This document shows positions 53,010 to 61,358 of a DNA stretch of 64,000 nt, in pieces. The position numbers and the translations under genes are program-made. Each line of letters begins with the position of its first letter. Position 1 is the first letter of the stretch. This DNA comes from Ruminococcus sp. (GTDB taxonomy: Bacteria; Bacillota; Clostridia; Oscillospirales; Ruminococcaceae). The stretch is from positions 1-64,000 of the forward strand of contig JAGCYM010000009.1 in NCBI GenBank assembly GCA_017960805.1, read 5' to 3'. The notes below the pieces were generated by a model, which saw nothing but the letters and a program-made list of their open reading frames with translations, searched no databases and had not been told where the DNA came from.

Positions 53010-54281
53010 TTATTTGATTTGTTCCTCAGTATTTCCCGTGTAGTCAGTTGAAAGAATCTCGATTATGACCTTTTCAACATTTTGTTCACTTACTTGAGCA
53101 GCTGTAAGTTTAAACACTCCTGATTCAGTGCTCTCACCAGCTTCTGGAATGTGTTCAAGCATATCTGTAATCCAACCGCCCACAGTTGAATACTCAGTAA
53201 TGATCATGTTTTCATCAAGTCCGAGATTTTTCAGAAGATCACCAATGTTCAAATCTCCTGCGCATTCATACTTGTTATCATCAATTTTCGCTATATTTGT
53301 GATTATCTCATCATCCTCATCATATATTTCACCAACTAGTTCTTCAATTATGTCCTCAAGAGTTATCATACCCTTTGTTCCGCCATACTGATCAGTTACA
53401 ATAGCAAGATGAACTTTAGAACGTTGCATCGATCTCATTGCCTCGCTAATGAGTTTGGTGTCAGCGATGTGTGGCACTTCCTGAATTATGCTGCGGATAT
53501 CATTTCCGCCTTCAATAAGCATTTTGAAGAACGCTTTGTTAGTAATGATTCCGAGGATGTTGTCAAGGCTTTTATCATATATTGGAAGTCGTGAGTACAT
53601 TTCACGGGTAAACGTCTCTTTAATCTCATCAAGGGTAGAGGATACATCTATACCAATCATTTTTACACGAGGGATCAGAATTTCATCAACTGATATCTCA
53701 TCAAATTCAAGAGCGCTTTTAACAAGTTCACTTTCCTGTTCCTCGATGACCCCTTCTTCCTCGATTTCATCAATCATGTATTTGAGTTCATCTTCAGTAA
53801 CTGTAGGGGCTTCACTGCCTTTGGATACCAGTGATGAGAGTTTGTTGAGAAGCCATACGAATGGTTTGAGTATTATGACAAGAGCCCATAGCGTAGGCGC
53901 AATTGTCAGAGATATCTTCTCTGCATTTTTCTTGGCATAAGATTTGGGAAGAACTTCACAGAATACTAGAACCAGCACAGTGATAACTATGGTTGAGATA
54001 CCGGCCCCTTTGCTTCCGAATATGCTGACGAAGATCAGGGTGCTGACTGAGGATGCTGCGATATTGACTATGTTATTGCCGATAAGAACAGCTGTAAGCA
54101 CCTCATCAAATCTGTTGGCAAGCTTCAGAGCTTTTGCCGCTTTTTTATTTCCCTGAGACTCATAGTTTTTGAGCCTTAATTTGTTAACACTGGAGTAAGC
54201 TGTCTCAGTTCCTGAAAACAGTGCGGAAAATACCATCATCAGTACTACAAGAGCTATTTTCCATATATCATTTTTATCCAT
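53010..54281 (-). CDS. CNNM/CorC (HlyC)-family membrane protein with CBS domains
   Basis: The 423-residue protein starts at ATG 54281 (MDKNDIWKIALV) behind AAAGGATG; codons further upstream (to 54365) are rejected. An N-terminal DUF21 membrane domain (about 1-180) has FSGTETAYSSVNKLRL. A CBS pair follows (about 205-325, LIPRVKMIGID and TDQYGGTKGMITLEDIIEELVGEIYDE) and then the CorC_HlyC domain. The family exports or senses Mg2+/Co2+ (established). It is transcribed alone, against its neighbours. Confidence 0.9.
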   Translation of the reverse strand: MDKNDIWKIALVVLMMVFSALFSGTETAYSSVNKLRLKNYESQGNKKAAKALKLANRFDEVLTAVLIGNNIVNIAASSVSTLIFVSIFGSKGAGISTIVITVLVLVFCEVLPKSYAKKNAEKISLTIAPTLWALVIILKPFVWLLNKLSSLVSKGSEAPTVTEDELKYMIDEIEEEGVIEEQESELVKSALEFDEISVDEILIPRVKMIGIDVSSTLDEIKETFTREMYSRLPIYDKSLDNILGIITNKAFFKMLIEGGNDIRSIIQEVPHIADTKLISEAMRSMQRSKVHLAIVTDQYGGTKGMITLEDIIEELVGEIYDEDDEIITNIAKIDDNKYECAGDLNIGDLLKNLGLDENMIITEYSTVGGWITDMLEHIPEAGESTESGVFKLTAAQVSEQNVEKVIIEILSTDYTGNTEEQIK

Positions 54282-54472
54282 ATTCATCCTTTCTGTCATG
54301 CAAGACACGATTATTCTACCATATTTCCGTAAATAATGCAAGAGCGGAAGCAAGAAAAAAGGCAACAGGATCTATAATTAACTCATCACAATATGAAATA
54401 TGAGGCAAATCAGATATCGCGTTTTTAACATAATAAGGAACTCAAAAGCGGAGATTTCGGGCAAATTTCAGA

Positions 54473-54501
54473 TTGACATATATTATTAATGGTGGTATAA
54501 T
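54473..54501 (+). promoter_or_regulatory. Consensus promoter of the small-membrane-protein/YidC-fusion operon
   Basis: TTGACA (54473-54478), 17 bp, TATAAT (54496-54501): perfect consensus, about 55 nt before the first gene, which has AAAGGAG. Confidence 0.92.
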
Positions 54502-54555
54502 GTAAGTTGTCAGTTTTTTGACAAGAATATAACAAGTGAGAAAAAAGGAGAAACT

Positions 54556-54831
54556 ATGGAAAACATTATCGCACTTTCCGCAGCTTTCGTGGGAACAAAG
54601 CTTGCTTACCTTGACCCGAGCTCCACAACGCTCATAATTCAGATAGTAGCTGGTGTTGTCATCACAGTAGGAACCGTTCTTGGTATATACTGGAGAAAGA
54701 TGAAGAATGCCGTTAAAAAGAAAAATCCTGAGGACAGTACTCCTGCAGCAGAAATGAAGGGTGCAGATGATGGCAAAGATGTTATTACTGCAGATGACCT
54801 TCTTGATGATGACGACGAGGATGATGAATAA
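54556..54831 (+). CDS. Small single-span membrane protein with acidic tail
   Basis: The 91-residue protein (MENIIALSAAFVGTKLAYLDPSS...) has a hydrophobic N-terminal stretch, then a membrane helix IIQIVAGVVITVGTVLGIYW (about 28-47), a basic stretch (RKMKNAVKKK) and a strongly acidic tail (DDLLDDDDEDDE). The LDPSSTTLIIQ motif before the helix recurs in small proteins encoded next to surface-polymer genes (recollection, not checked). Its stop is 15 nt before the YidC-fusion gene, so they share an operon and possibly a complex. No enzymatic motif. Confidence 0.8.
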   Translation: MENIIALSAAFVGTKLAYLDPSSTTLIIQIVAGVVITVGTVLGIYWRKMKNAVKKKNPEDSTPAAEMKGADDGKDVITADDLLDDDDEDDE

Positions 54832-54846
54832 TACAGGAGCACACTG

Positions 54847-56889
54847 ATGATCGTAATAAGCTTTTTAGGCAATATCCTCGGCAAGGCAATGACGTTCATA
54901 TTTAACATAGTTGGTGATTACGGACTCAGTATCATAATCTTTACTTTTCTGACTAAGGTACTGTTGTTCCCTTTGAATATGGTTACACAGAAGAACTCTA
55001 TCAACATGGTTCGTCTGATGCCTGAGGAGAACGCACTCAAAATAAAATATATTGATGACAAGGACAAGCTTGGCGAGGAACAGCTTAAACTTTACAAGAA
55101 GTATCACTATCATCCTCTTCTGAGCTCTGTTCCGCTTCTGATACAGATACCTCTCGTTCTCGGACTTGTATATGTAATGTATCACCCGCTTACATTCATA
55201 CTACAGTTTGATTCAGGAGTTATCAGCAACTTCAAGGACTGGCTGGCAGCATTTGCTGAACCTGGAAAACTTGCTGAGAATTCTTATCAGCTTGAGATAG
55301 TAAGTCTTATCAAGGGCGCTCTCATTCCGGAAGGACATGCACTTCCTGAGATGCTTTTTGGTCCTGCAGAGAAGATAAAGGAACTTAATATGATGTTCCT
55401 TGGAATTGATCTTAGCAAGACACCATCATTCAAACATGACTATATCCTTCTTCTTATACCGCTTCTTTCAGGTCTGAGTGCATGGCTGATGTGCTGGATA
55501 CAGAACCGTATCAACGTACTTCAGGTTTCACAGGGAAATCTGAACAAGATACTTACAACGCTTTTCATGATAGCATTCTCGACATACTTTGCGTTTCTTG
55601 TACCAGCAGGTGTTGGTCTGTACTGGATATTCGGAAACCTGTTTGCAATCCCGTTCATGTATCTTTATAATATTTGTCTGCCGCCAAAGAAGTACATCGA
55701 TTACGAGTACCTCAAGAAGATGAATGAGCAGCGCATTGAGAAGGAAAAGATACACAAGAAGTACAACGCACGTGAGAAAGAGGACTACAAGAAGTTCTTC
55801 GCAGTTAAGGACATGAAGCTCATGTTCTACTCAGAGTCCAACGGATTCTACAAGTACTTCAAAGGCACTATTGACTATATCTGCGAGCATTCAGATATTG
55901 ACATTCATTACGTTACAAGTGATCCGAATGACAATATCTTCAATGATACACGTGCGCAGATTCATCCATATTACATCGGCTCTGACAGACGTCTTGTGCC
56001 ACTGTTCATGAAACTTGAATGCGATATGGTAGTAATGACCATGCCAGATCTCGAGAAGTATCATATAAAGCGTTCACGTGTGAAAAAGGACGTTGAGTAT
56101 GTATTCGCCTGTCACGGACCAGGAAGTATCATACTTTATCGAAAGGGTGCACTTGACTGGTTCGATACGATACTTGTTCCCGGCGTTGACCAGTTCAATG
56201 AGATACGCGCATCTGAGGAACTCTACAAGACTCCGAAAAAGCGTCTTGTTGAGACTGGGTATCCTTTCATCGACGATCTGCTCAAAACTTACAACAGCAC
56301 TGAGCATAAGCAGAATGAGATACCAAAAATCCTGATAGCTCCATCTTGGCAGCTTGACAATATCATTGACCTTTGTGTAGACGGACTGCTTGCAGAACTC
56401 GGCAAGACGGATTACGAGATAATCCTCCGTCCACATCCGCAGCAGGTCAAGCATGAGCCTGAGAAATTCGAGACTCTTAAAGAAACGTTCAAGGACAAGA
56501 AGAACATTATCGTTCAGACAGACTTCTCCTCGAACAATCCAATTATGGAGTCAGACATACTGATTACCGACTGGAGCGATATCTGCTGGGAGTTCGCATT
56601 TGTTACGAAACGTCCTGTGCTGTTCATTGACACTCCGATGAAGGTGATGAACAACGAGTATGATAAATTAGGTATGGAACCTATGAACAAGAAGCTGAGA
56701 ACAGAGGTCGGCGCTGTAGTGAAGCCCGACGAGCTTGAAAAGATCAATGATGTCATAGCGGATATGCTTGCAAGACGAGATGAATACGCAGAGACGATTC
56801 AGAAAGTTTACGAAGAGCACATCTACAATATCGGCAAGAGTGATAAACTCAGCGGTCGTTATATTATCAAAAGACTTACAGGAAAGTAA
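54847..56889 (+). CDS. YidC/Oxa1 insertase domain fused to a CDP-glycerol glycerophosphotransferase-like domain
   Basis: The 680-residue protein starts at ATG 54847 behind AGGAG. Residues 1-280 are a YidC/Oxa1/Alb3 domain: a first helix (GDYGLSIIIFTFLTKVLLFPLN), a charged loop with KYIDDKDKLGEEQLKLYKKYHYHPL and three further helices. A basic coiled segment (about 285-315) leads to a C-terminal GT-B domain (about 320-680) like TagB/TagF: FACHGPGSIILYRKG near 418 (HG), ETGYPFID near 470, ILRPHPQQ near 520 and LITDWSDICWEFAF near 575, the last two matching the R-x-HP and TDYSS motifs that bind the nucleotide phosphate. Insertion and polymer transfer in one chain is very unusual. A single uninterrupted frame and even codon use argue against an artefact. 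Confidence 0.85.
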   Translation: MIVISFLGNILGKAMTFIFNIVGDYGLSIIIFTFLTKVLLFPLNMVTQKNSINMVRLMPEENALKIKYIDDKDKLGEEQLKLYKKYHYHPLLSSVPLLIQIPLVLGLVYVMYHPLTFILQFDSGVISNFKDWLAAFAEPGKLAENSYQLEIVSLIKGALIPEGHALPEMLFGPAEKIKELNMMFLGIDLSKTPSFKHDYILLLIPLLSGLSAWLMCWIQNRINVLQVSQGNLNKILTTLFMIAFSTYFAFLVPAGVGLYWIFGNLFAIPFMYLYNICLPPKKYIDYEYLKKMNEQRIEKEKIHKKYNAREKEDYKKFFAVKDMKLMFYSESNGFYKYFKGTIDYICEHSDIDIHYVTSDPNDNIFNDTRAQIHPYYIGSDRRLVPLFMKLECDMVVMTMPDLEKYHIKRSRVKKDVEYVFACHGPGSIILYRKGALDWFDTILVPGVDQFNEIRASEELYKTPKKRLVETGYPFIDDLLKTYNSTEHKQNEIPKILIAPSWQLDNIIDLCVDGLLAELGKTDYEIILRPHPQQVKHEPEKFETLKETFKDKKNIIVQTDFSSNNPIMESDILITDWSDICWEFAFVTKRPVLFIDTPMKVMNNEYDKLGMEPMNKKLRTEVGAVVKPDELEKINDVIADMLARRDEYAETIQKVYEEHIYNIGKSDKLSGRYIIKRLTGK

Positions 56890-56905
56890 ACATACAACTC
56901 TGACA

Positions 56906-56952
56906 GCCTAAAGCCGCCATTATCACAATGAATGGCGGCTTTAGGCATTTTT
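56906..56952. terminator. Bidirectional terminator after the YidC-fusion gene
   Basis: GCCTAAAGCCGCCATT and AATGGCGGCTTTAGGC arms (16 bp, 9-nt loop) followed by ATTTTT. It also serves the convergent spoVAE gene. Confidence 0.93.
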
Positions 56953-57003
56953 ATGCTGACGTGATAATAGTTGCCGGGCAATTGTATTTGTGTGCTTTAA
57001 TCT

Positions 57004-57363
57004 TCAGACTTTGTCTTTCTGGCGGAAAGTCAGAGAGCAAGCGAGTCCGGCAAGTAATGCTGTTGCAATTCCTCCGGCTGCGGCAGTAAGTTCACCTGTT
57101 AATACACCGGAAACTCCTTTTTCATCAACTGCTTTTTTCATTCCTTCGGCAAGAGCATGTCCAAATCCTGTCAGAGGAACGGAAGCTCCTGATCCTGCAA
57201 ATTCAGAAAGAGGTGTATATAATCCTACTGCTGAAAGTATGACTCCGGTAACGACATAGCCAGTCAGGATACGTGCTGGTGTAAGTTTTGTATAATCAAT
57301 CAGAAGCTGGCCTGCAGCGCAGATTGCTCCACCGACCAGAAATGCCTTTAATATTTCAAACAT
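57004..57363 (-). CDS. spoVAE: Stage V sporulation protein AE (SpoVAE/SpoVAEB)
   Basis: The 119-residue membrane protein has three to four helices and the pattern AFLVGGAICAAGQLLIDYTKLTPARILTGYV, typical of SpoVAE. It forms part of the spore inner-membrane channel for dipicolinic acid uptake and release (established). It lies 2 nt behind spoVAD, so the two are coupled. spoVAC, normally the first gene of the set, is not seen here. Confidence 0.92.
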   Translation of the reverse strand: MFEILKAFLVGGAICAAGQLLIDYTKLTPARILTGYVVTGVILSAVGLYTPLSEFAGSGASVPLTGFGHALAEGMKKAVDEKGVSGVLTGELTAAAGGIATALLAGLACSLTFRQKDKV

Positions 57364-57365
57364 AC

Positions 57366-58382
57366 CTACTCCTTTACTCTTTGAATGTGAACCAGATGCG
57401 CGATAGCGGGAATGCTTTCTCCCTGCTGAAGAGACATTGTAGACATCAGTGCACCGGTTGCGGTAAAAAGGATGTTATTTATCCTGCCTTCTTCAATCAT
57501 TGGAAGAAACAGACCGCAGAGCACACTAGCGCTGCATCCGCATCCTGATCCTCCGCAGTGTGTATCCTGTCTGTCATTTTCAAAAATGAGTTCTCCGCAG
57601 TCTCGGTGTTGCTTTGAGATATCTATATCCTGTTTCTGCAGGATTTCTTTTAACAGTTTACTGCCGATTGTACCAAGATCACCTGTAATAATATAATCGT
57701 AATCATCCGGAGTGCTGCTGGTAGCGTCAAGGTACCTCTTTATTGTAGTGGCAGCAGCTGGTGCCATTGCACTTCCCATATTTGTGATATCACTTATATT
57801 CATATCTGCGATCCATCCGATGCATCCGCCGGTAATTGTTGATTTCCCATGTTCTTTTGACAGTATTACCGCACCTGAAGCCGTACACGTCCACTGAGAA
57901 GTCGGTGTCCGCTGTCCACCGTATGAAAGAGGTGCTCTGAACTGTCTTTCAGCTGTAGAGAAATGCGATGAAGTTACAGCGGCTGCTCTGTGGGATATAT
58001 TTTCATCTACAAGTATTGAAGAGATGATCATTCCTTCAGCCATTGTTGAGCAGGCACCATATATTCCCAGGAATGGTATCCCCAATTCACGAAGTCCATA
58101 GGACGAACCAGTACACTGATTTATAAGGTCTCCGGCACAGATAGAATCTATGTCCTCTTTTTTTAGCCATGCTTTTCTGATAGCAAGGCTTACTGCTTCA
58201 AGCTGAAATCGGCTTTCTGCCTGTTCCCAAGTGCTTCGTCCGAAATGACTGTCGCTTATTATCTCATCAAAGCATTTTCCGAGTGGACCACGTCCTTCCT
58301 TATCGCCAACTACGGACGCATAGCTCTCAATATGCACGGGAGCATTGAACCGGAATACTCCCCTTGAAAGATATTCTGCCAT
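57366..58382 (-). CDS. spoVAD: Stage V sporulation protein AD (SpoVAD)
   Basis: The 338-residue thiolase-fold protein binds dipicolinic acid and sits on the spore inner membrane. It has GIYGACSTMAEGMIISS near 113 (position of the thiolase Cys), SSHFSTAERQFRAPLSYGGQRTPTSQWT, and the Gly/Cys-rich DTHCGGSGCGCSASVL near 275. The start ATG 58382 is unusual: its GGAGG lies in the 3' arm of a terminator-like hairpin (58389-58424). Normally spoVAC precedes it; here a CPBP protease gene does. Confidence 0.94.
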   Translation of the reverse strand: MAEYLSRGVFRFNAPVHIESYASVVGDKEGRGPLGKCFDEIISDSHFGRSTWEQAESRFQLEAVSLAIRKAWLKKEDIDSICAGDLINQCTGSSYGLRELGIPFLGIYGACSTMAEGMIISSILVDENISHRAAAVTSSHFSTAERQFRAPLSYGGQRTPTSQWTCTASGAVILSKEHGKSTITGGCIGWIADMNISDITNMGSAMAPAAATTIKRYLDATSSTPDDYDYIITGDLGTIGSKLLKEILQKQDIDISKQHRDCGELIFENDRQDTHCGGSGCGCSASVLCGLFLPMIEEGRINNILFTATGALMSTMSLQQGESIPAIAHLVHIQRVKE

Positions 58383-58425
58383 AAAAATACCTCCGTTCGT
58401 GGATATTATCTCACAAACGGAGGTT
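58381..58425 (-). terminator. Terminator hairpin whose 3' arm holds the spoVAD ribosome site
   Basis: Minus strand ACCTCCGTT and AACGGAGGT arms (inner CAC/GTG pairing), then TATTTTT running into the spoVAD ATG. The GGAGG is inside the stem, so read-through transcripts would hide the spoVAD start. Confidence 0.75.
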
Positions 58426-58430
58426 ATTAT

Positions 58431-59510
58431 TCATTCATTTAGTTGTGTGAATGATAACATAGCAAATAAAACATTCATAGCAATGAAAGCAAGCATAGTG
58501 ATACATGTAAATATCCAGCTGTAATGTTTTGCCGGTTGATTATTTTCTTTGATATATGAGATTATTTGCTTCCTTTTTGCTATCAGAACTACTGTTCCTG
58601 CAATCAGGAATGCTATGAGAACTGAATAACTGAGTATTGTTGCCGGTAATTCGGGGAGCATATTTTCGATATGAGTCAGAACATCACCAAACAGGAAATT
58701 ATTTGTTATGTGCAGAACCATAGACCATCCTATTCCGAATTCCATTGCGGTGTATGCGAATATCAAACCGACATAAGTTGCATAGACAGACTGGGTCGGG
58801 TTTGCATGCATCAAGCCAAAGAGAATTGAAGAGACCAGAATAGAACAGAATTTTCCACATCCGACTCTTTCAAAGGTGTGCATTACAAATCCACGGTATA
58901 CGATTTCCTCGACTATCGGACCTATGAAACCAGCATACAGAAACATGGATATGGTTGTACTTCCCGCCTGTGATGATTCAATTGCCGCCTGAAGCGAGAG
59001 ACCAATCTTATTGAGCAGCCATTCAACACCAAGATCTATATAGAAGAATATAAGCTGGCATCCCATCAGCACACTGAGAAGCATCATCAGCTTTGAGAAT
59101 GTCATTTTCCTATGATGTGCGAATATCTTTTGAATTGGAAGTGCTTTTATGAATAAGAGCATCAGAGTCAGGACACCGACTATGACTCCGATTATCATAG
59201 GATTAGCACCTTCAAATAAAGCTATTCCATATTCCTGAATAGCTTTATCATATTCTTCTTTATTTGCACAGGTGATTGAATAGTATACATAGTGGCCAAG
59301 CATATCAGCAATGTATATGCCATAGATTATGATTGTGTATATAAGCAGGCCTAAGCCCATGTATTCGACCTTCCCCCTGAAATTTTTGCACTCTGAGATT
59401 TCATTGGGGAATTGATTCGATTGGTTAGATGATGGATATATGTTTTGAGACGGATAATTTGGTACAGTTTCAAAACATAGTTCTTTGTTATTTAATTCGT
59501 TATATTCCAT
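58431..59510 (-). CDS. CPBP-family intramembrane metalloprotease 3
   Basis: The 359-residue membrane protein has a polar Asn/Ser/Pro N-terminus (1-45) and eight helices, with GPIVEEIVYRGFVMHTFERVG near 193-213 (EExxYRG), SSILFGLMHANPTQSVYAT near 222 (His) and LHITNNFLFGD near 263. It belongs to the larger class of CPBP proteins with an N-terminal cytoplasmic extension. Its stop sits 6 nt before the terminator hairpin that also covers the spoVAD start. Confidence 0.88.
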   Translation of the reverse strand: MEYNELNNKELCFETVPNYPSQNIYPSSNQSNQFPNEISECKNFRGKVEYMGLGLLIYTIIIYGIYIADMLGHYVYYSITCANKEEYDKAIQEYGIALFEGANPMIIGVIVGVLTLMLLFIKALPIQKIFAHHRKMTFSKLMMLLSVLMGCQLIFFYIDLGVEWLLNKIGLSLQAAIESSQAGSTTISMFLYAGFIGPIVEEIVYRGFVMHTFERVGCGKFCSILVSSILFGLMHANPTQSVYATYVGLIFAYTAMEFGIGWSMVLHITNNFLFGDVLTHIENMLPELPATILSYSVLIAFLIAGTVVLIAKRKQIISYIKENNQPAKHYSWIFTCITMLAFIAMNVLFAMLSFTQLNE

Positions 59511-59545
59511 TTTGAGCCTTTCATTGTGTTAAGAAGATCAGTTAT

Positions 59546-59574
59546 ATGATAACATATACCTGATGGTTTGTCAA
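59546..59574 (-). promoter_or_regulatory. Promoter of CPBP protease gene 3
   Basis: Minus strand TTGACA (59574-59569), 17 bp, TATCAT (59551-59546), about 35 nt ahead of the ATG. Confidence 0.82.
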
Positions 59575-59675
59575 ATTTGTTTTCTGAAATTTGTGAGAAC
59601 GGTTTTCTTTGAAATCTGATGCTAATATATTGTGCTCAATTATTGATTTCTTATAACATGGTTATGGATAGACAT

Positions 59676-59709
59676 AAAAACGTACAAGGGAAGAAAGCTC
59701 CCTTGTACG
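59676..59709 (-). terminator. proS terminator
   Basis: CGTACAAGGGA and TCCCTTGTACG arms, 7-nt loop, followed by T5 on the minus strand, 9 nt past the stop. Confidence 0.92.
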
Positions 59710-59717
59710 CTGAATAA

Positions 59718-61157
59718 TTAATATGCCTTTCCCCAGTATACCATGTGCTTGGCAGGTTTTCCACAGCAGACGCATACATCTGAAAGCTTTTCCTGATCAA
59801 AAGGAATACAGCGTGAACCAACGCCTGTCTTTTCCTTGACTTCATCCTCGCAGGCTTCTTCACCACACCACATAGCTTTTACAAAGCCGTCTCCCTGTTC
59901 GAGTGCCTTGTTAATCTCGTCAATTGTTGTACAAGCGTATGTGCGTCTCTTCTGATTGTCAAGTGCCTTCTGGAACATTCCGTCGTGAGCTTCCTTGAGT
60001 TTCTGTTGAGTAGAGGTTTCAAGTTCGCTGAGAGAAACTGTAGTCTTTTCTCCGTTCCAGCGTGAAGCGATTACACAGTTGCCTTCTTCGATATCACGTG
60101 GACCAATTTCTACACGAAGCGGAACACCCTTCATCTCATATTCTGCAAACTTCCATCCCGGTGAATTCTCACTGTCATCAAGCTTGACACGAAGTCCGAG
60201 TTTTACAAGACGTTCCTTGAGTTCATTTGCCTTTTCAAGAACACCTTCCTTATGCTGAGCTACAGGAATGATAACTACCTGAACAGGTGCTACTGCAGGA
60301 GGAAGAACGAGTCCGTTGTCATCACCGTGAGTCATTATTACTGCACCAATAAGACGTGTTGTTACGCCCCAGCTTGTCTGGTGCGGGAAGACTCTCTTGT
60401 TTTCTTTATCTGTGTACTCGATGTCGAATGCTTTTGCGAAGCCATCGCCAAAGTAATGTGATGTTCCAGCCTGAAGTGCTTTACCATCATGCATGAGAGC
60501 TTCTATTGCATAGGTAGAAACGGCACCGGCAAACTTGTCGCTTTCTGTCTTCTTACCTTTTACTACAGGCATTGCTAGAGATTCTTCGCAGAAGTCAGCA
60601 TATACATTGAGCATACGCTCTGTCTCTTCTATAGCCTCCTCAGCTGTGGCATGAATGGTGTGACCTTCCTGCCAGAGGAACTCTCTTGAACGTAAAAATG
60701 GACGTGTTGTCTTTTCCCATCTTACAACGCTTACCCATTGATTGTAGAGCTTAGGAAGATCACGGTATGAATGAACTATATTAGCATAGTGTTCACAGAA
60801 AAGTGTCTCTGATGTAGGACGTACACAGAGTCTGTCCTCGAGTTTTTCGCTTCCACCGTGAGTTACCCAAGCAACTTCAGGAGCAAATCCTTCAACATGA
60901 TCCTTTTCCTTCTGGAGAAGACTTTCAGGTATGAACATAGGCATACATACATTTTCGTGACCTGTAGCTTTGAATGTTGAATCTAGGATGTGCTGTATAT
61001 TTTCCCAGATAGCGTAACCGTATGGACGTATTACCATACAGCCCTTGACACTTGTATACTCGATTAGTTCTGCTTTTTTACATATGTCGGTGTACCACTG
61101 CGCAAAATCCTCATCCATGGAGGTTATAGCAGTAACAAGTTTTTTATCCTTTGCCAT
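59718..61157 (-). CDS. proS: Prolyl-tRNA synthetase, short (archaeal/eukaryote-like) type
   Basis: The 479-residue class II synthetase charges tRNA-Pro. It lacks the editing insertion of long bacterial ProRS and has the C-terminal zinc-binding extension with [11 protein letters not shown] and [18 protein letters not shown], marks of the archaeal/eukaryotic type found in some Firmicutes. Motif 2 is [21 protein letters not shown] near 145-165; motif 3 [18 protein letters not shown] near 268. No T-box lies upstream; the leader has only a short AGAGCCC/GGGTTCT hairpin. It is transcribed alone. Confidence 0.95.
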   Translation of the reverse strand: MAKDKKLVTAITSMDEDFAQWYTDICKKAELIEYTSVKGCMVIRPYGYAIWENIQHILDSTFKATGHENVCMPMFIPESLLQKEKDHVEGFAPEVAWVTHGGSEKLEDRLCVRPTSETLFCEHYANIVHSYRDLPKLYNQWVSVVRWEKTTRPFLRSREFLWQEGHTIHATAEEAIEETERMLNVYADFCEESLAMPVVKGKKTESDKFAGAVSTYAIEALMHDGKALQAGTSHYFGDGFAKAFDIEYTDKENKRVFPHQTSWGVTTRLIGAVIMTHGDDNGLVLPPAVAPVQVVIIPVAQHKEGVLEKANELKERLVKLGLRVKLDDSENSPGWKFAEYEMKGVPLRVEIGPRDIEEGNCVIASRWNGEKTTVSLSELETSTQQKLKEAHDGMFQKALDNQKRRTYACTTIDEINKALEQGDGFVKAMWCGEEACEDEVKEKTGVGSRCIPFDQEKLSDVCVCCGKPAKHMVYWGKAY

Positions 61158-61221
61158 TTGTAATGTCCTCTTTTCTCTCAGAACCCAGATAGAGGGCTCT
61201 CTTTGTTACATAGATATACTT

Positions 61222-61250
61222 AGTATATCATGTTTTTAGATAAAATGCAA
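61222..61250 (-). promoter_or_regulatory. proS promoter
   Basis: Minus strand TTGCAT (61250-61245), 17 bp, TATACT (61227-61222), about 60 nt ahead of the proS start. Confidence 0.8.
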
Positions 61251-61314
61251 CAGAAAAAAGCCAGATATTTCCAATATATCGATTGTAGTTCGAAGCATAT
61301 AGCGTTTTAATCGC

Positions 61315-61346
61315 AAAAACAGGCAGTTCTTAATGAACTGCCTGTT
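61315..61346 (-). terminator. Terminator after the dockerin gene
   Basis: AACAGGCAGTTC and GAACTGCCTGTT arms, 5-nt loop, then T-rich tail on the minus strand. Confidence 0.92.
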
Positions 61347-61358
61347 CGAAATAATCAT

